Assembly: GCF_005144965.1 (NCBI RefSeq)
Contig: NZ_CP039704.1
Coordinates: 1,240,001-1,304,000, forward strand
Source: Hankyongella ginsenosidimutans
Lineage (GTDB): Bacteria; Pseudomonadota; Alphaproteobacteria; Sphingomonadales; Sphingomonadaceae
Direction of reading: 5' to 3'
DNA: 64,000 nucleotides
Shown here: one piece after another, positions 63,506 through 64,000 of the stretch
Numbering within the stretch: position 1 is the first letter of the stretch
Layout of the letters: every line of letters begins with the position of its first letter
Notes under the pieces: generated by a model
What the model was told of the DNA's origin: nothing
Databases searched by the model: none
What the model saw: only the letters and a program-made list of their open reading frames with translations
Translations under genes and position numbers: made by a program

Positions 63506-64000
63506 CAGGCAGCCAAGCTCCCATAGCCGTCGCGTTCCAGTTCCAGCGCCAGGTCCGGCCCGCCCGAGCGCACGATGCGCCCGCCGGCCAGCACATGGAC
63601 GAAATCCGGGCGCACATAATCAAGCAGGCGCTGATAGTGGGTGATGAGCAGGGTCGCCTTGTCCGGCGCGCGCAGGGCGTTGATGCCACTCGCGACGACC
63701 TTCAGCGCGTCGATGTCGAGGCCGCTGTCGGTCTCGTCGAGGATCATCAGGGTCGGGTCGAGCACCGCCATCTGCACCATTTCGTTGCGCTTCTTCTCGC
63801 CGCCCGAGAAACCGACGTTCACCGGCCGCTTCAGCATGTCCATGTCGACGCCCAGGCTTGCCGCCTTCTCGCGCACCAGCGAGGAACGCCGCGCCCGAGA
63901 GTTCCTCCTCGCCGCGCTGGCGGCGCTGGGCGTTCAAGGCCGTGCGCAGGAAGTTGACGTTGGAGACGCCGGGAATCTCGACTGGATACTGGAAGCCGAG
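63505..64000 (-). CDS. sufC: SufC Fe-S assembly ATPase, 3' part
   Basis: ABC-type ATPase of SufBCD, cut by the window edge (N-terminus lies beyond 64000). Signature [20 protein letters not shown], Walker [21 protein letters not shown] and the switch His in [21 protein letters not shown] break near 63885 separates [12 protein letters not shown]-side sequence from the rest. sufB is presumably outside the window. Confidence 0.94.

Overview
This 64-kb window is a piece of an alphaproteobacterial chromosome of high GC content. The evidence is gene content and order: mnmG-rsmG-parA-parB with a parS-like site inside rsmG, hemE-hemJ-rho, secB/timA-mltA-smr, divergent serB/miaA followed by ilvB-ilvN-ilvC, a suf operon, a squalene-hopene cyclase with hpnG, and Flp-type pilins. 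The arrangement parB / holA-lptE-leuS-DUF3576 and the style of the ribA, hemE and ilvB products suggest Sphingomonadales or a close relative, but this placement is inference. The parAB/parS block implies that the left end lies fairly near the replication origin.

Layout. 1-3.3 kb: end of mnmG, rsmG, parA, parB (+). 3.3-7.7 kb: holA, lptE, leuS and a DUF3576 lipoprotein (-). 8-12 kb: porin-like protein, thiE-like gene, yggS, ribA, xthA. 12-16.5 kb: lolA and ftsK (-), ubiH-type hydroxylase (+). 16.6-21.7 kb: amino acid permease, HIT protein, then hisE, dnaQ, coaE, aroE and maf (-), mostly overlapping. 22-27.2 kb: hemE, hemJ, rho, terC-type gene and an M48 metalloprotease (+). 27.2-28.7 kb: three Flp-type pilin genes around mutT. 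28.7-33 kb: methyltransferase, comF, grxC, nitrilase-fold hydrolase, AGE-family epimerase, tRNA-Leu(CAA). 33-37.8 kb: murJ and secB (-), timA, mltA and smr (+). 38-46 kb: shc-hpnG (hopanoids), serB, miaA, ilvBNC (branched-chain amino acids). 46-52.9 kb: tyrosine phosphatase, sulfatase, orphan fliN-like gene, lipB, GGDEF-EAL enzyme, degenerate EAL membrane protein, Ala-rich lipoprotein. 53.1-55.2 kb: a MuF-type polymorphic toxin with two related immunity-like genes. 55.2-60.5 kb: nitrilase, vapBC, tlyA, RNA methyltransferase, amidohydrolase. 60.6-64 kb: suf operon for Fe-S assembly (sufC-sufD-sufS-sufT-sufA order on the minus strand).

The most interesting region is the toxin/immunity locus. 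A protein with a phage MuF-like N-terminal domain and a toxin-like C-terminus is followed by one small gene, then by a nine-residue leftover of the same toxin C-terminus, then by a second, related small gene. This is the cassette pattern of polymorphic toxins, and there is no phage around it. The second highlight is a roughly 145-bp, two-hairpin repeat present three times. One copy has split vapC, and the rest of vapC can be read on the far side, so the element has moved.

A caution for every reader: more than half of the genes, including essential ones (leuS, rho, ftsK, holA, sufS), carry single-base frame breaks, usually at short G/C/A/T runs. Restoring one base normally restores the family sequence. 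I treat these as assembly errors, not pseudogenes, and give each gene its full inferred span. Two apparent fusions (lptE-holA and maf-aroE) are products of the same errors.
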